Positions 6,367 through 6,590 of a DNA stretch of 6,590 nt are shown in pieces (the first letter of the stretch is position 1; each line of letters starts with the position of its first letter). The translations under genes and the position numbers were made by a program. The stretch is taken from assembly GCA_030043175.1 (NCBI GenBank), contig JASHYD010001118.1, positions 1 through 6,590 on the forward strand, in the 5' to 3' direction. This stretch comes from Xanthobacteraceae bacterium (GTDB lineage Bacteria > Pseudomonadota > Alphaproteobacteria > Rhizobiales > Xanthobacteraceae). The notes beneath the pieces were generated by a model. The model ran no database searches. It saw only the letters and a list, made by a program, of their open reading frames with translations, and was not told the DNA's origin.

Positions 6367-6441
6367 CGCCTTCTCGAATCAACCCTTAAGACAATAGCTT
6401 AGATCTGGTCAAACGCTACAGGAGCAAAAGTAGTGGCGGCG

Positions 6442-6590
6442 GTAAGATTATAAGATTCCCAAGGCGCCACGAGTCAGATTCTTTGCGGGCATGCCGCTGC
6501 CCGAGAACATTGACGGTCTTTCGCCTGCCGAACTGAAGCTGTTGGTAGTGAAGCTGTTGGAGGAAGTGGCCGATTTGCGCCGAACGGTCG
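6442..6590 (+). mobile_element. Possible left end of an IS66-type insertion sequence, cut by the window edge
   Basis: A transposase-like gene starts at 6491 and runs off the window. About 50 bp upstream the sequence GTAAGATTATAAG begins at 6442; IS66-family ends characteristically begin with GTAA. The 8 bases before it (TGGCGGCG, 6434-6441) would be the target duplication. The right end is not in the window, so this boundary is a guess. Confidence 0.35.
6491..6590 (+). CDS. IS66-type transposase, N-terminal part only
   Basis: Thirty-three codons are visible, beginning MPLPENIDGLSPAELKLL, followed by a leucine-rich amphipathic helix that ends in VADLRRTV. This opening matches the N-terminal leucine-zipper segment of IS66-family transposases as I know it, which serves in dimerisation ahead of the zinc-finger and DDE catalytic domains. 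The reading frame is intact to the window edge. No strong ribosome binding site precedes ATG 6491, and an in-frame TAA lies at 6443-6445, so any alternative start would fall between. Whether the rest is intact cannot be seen. Confidence 0.7.
   Translation, partial: MPLPENIDGLSPAELKLLVVKLLEEVADLRRTV

Noticed and set aside
6206..6397. + strand 63-codon frame crossing the pseudogene start and repeat copy 2
   Set aside because: Arg/Pro-rich translation with no motif, opposite the ribosome binding site and start of the - strand gene.

Overview
This window looks like a chromosomal piece of a GC-rich alphaproteobacterium, most likely of the Bradyrhizobium/Rhodopseudomonas group. The evidence is the GC-rich third codon positions, the sequence character of the Cfa and phosphoesterase proteins, and two small proteins (4371-4559 and the broken gene at 6005-6281) that resemble short hypothetical proteins I recall from Bradyrhizobium. 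That taxonomic call is inference from memory, not a database result.

Left part, + strand (172-2383): a tight two-gene unit. The first gene encodes an exported M75 (imelysin/EfeO-like) protein with the GxHxxE signature. Seven bases downstream follows an exported di-heme cytochrome c peroxidase/MauG-family protein with two CxxCH sites and an unassigned helical C-terminal extension. M75 proteins paired with a periplasmic haem redox enzyme recall the EfeO/EfeB iron systems, so a role in periplasmic iron handling is a reasonable hypothesis. No permease is visible here.

Middle part, - strand (2417-5860): three genes point leftward and converge on the first pair. Read from upstream they are a full-length cyclopropane-fatty-acyl-phospholipid synthase (cfa), a 62-residue conserved-looking hypothetical protein, and a secreted phosphoesterase of the phospholipase C/acid phosphatase AcpA type. 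The 33-bp convergent gap holds a perfect 8-bp inverted repeat that may act as a shared terminator. Cfa and the phosphoesterase both plausibly act on phospholipids, but nothing shows that they are functionally coupled.

Right part (5861-6590): a remnant zone. A small - strand gene with a good ribosome binding site is broken by a frameshift. It is flanked by two copies of a diverged direct repeat that share an exact 15-mer. At the right edge a + strand transposase gene begins (IS66-type N-terminus), preceded by a possible GTAA-type element end. This part shows the decay and mobile-element insertion typical of accessory DNA. I did not find a CRISPR array, tRNA, rRNA or a clearly new multi-gene system. 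The most interesting items are the M75/di-heme peroxidase pair with its extra C-terminal domain, and the repeat-flanked broken gene.
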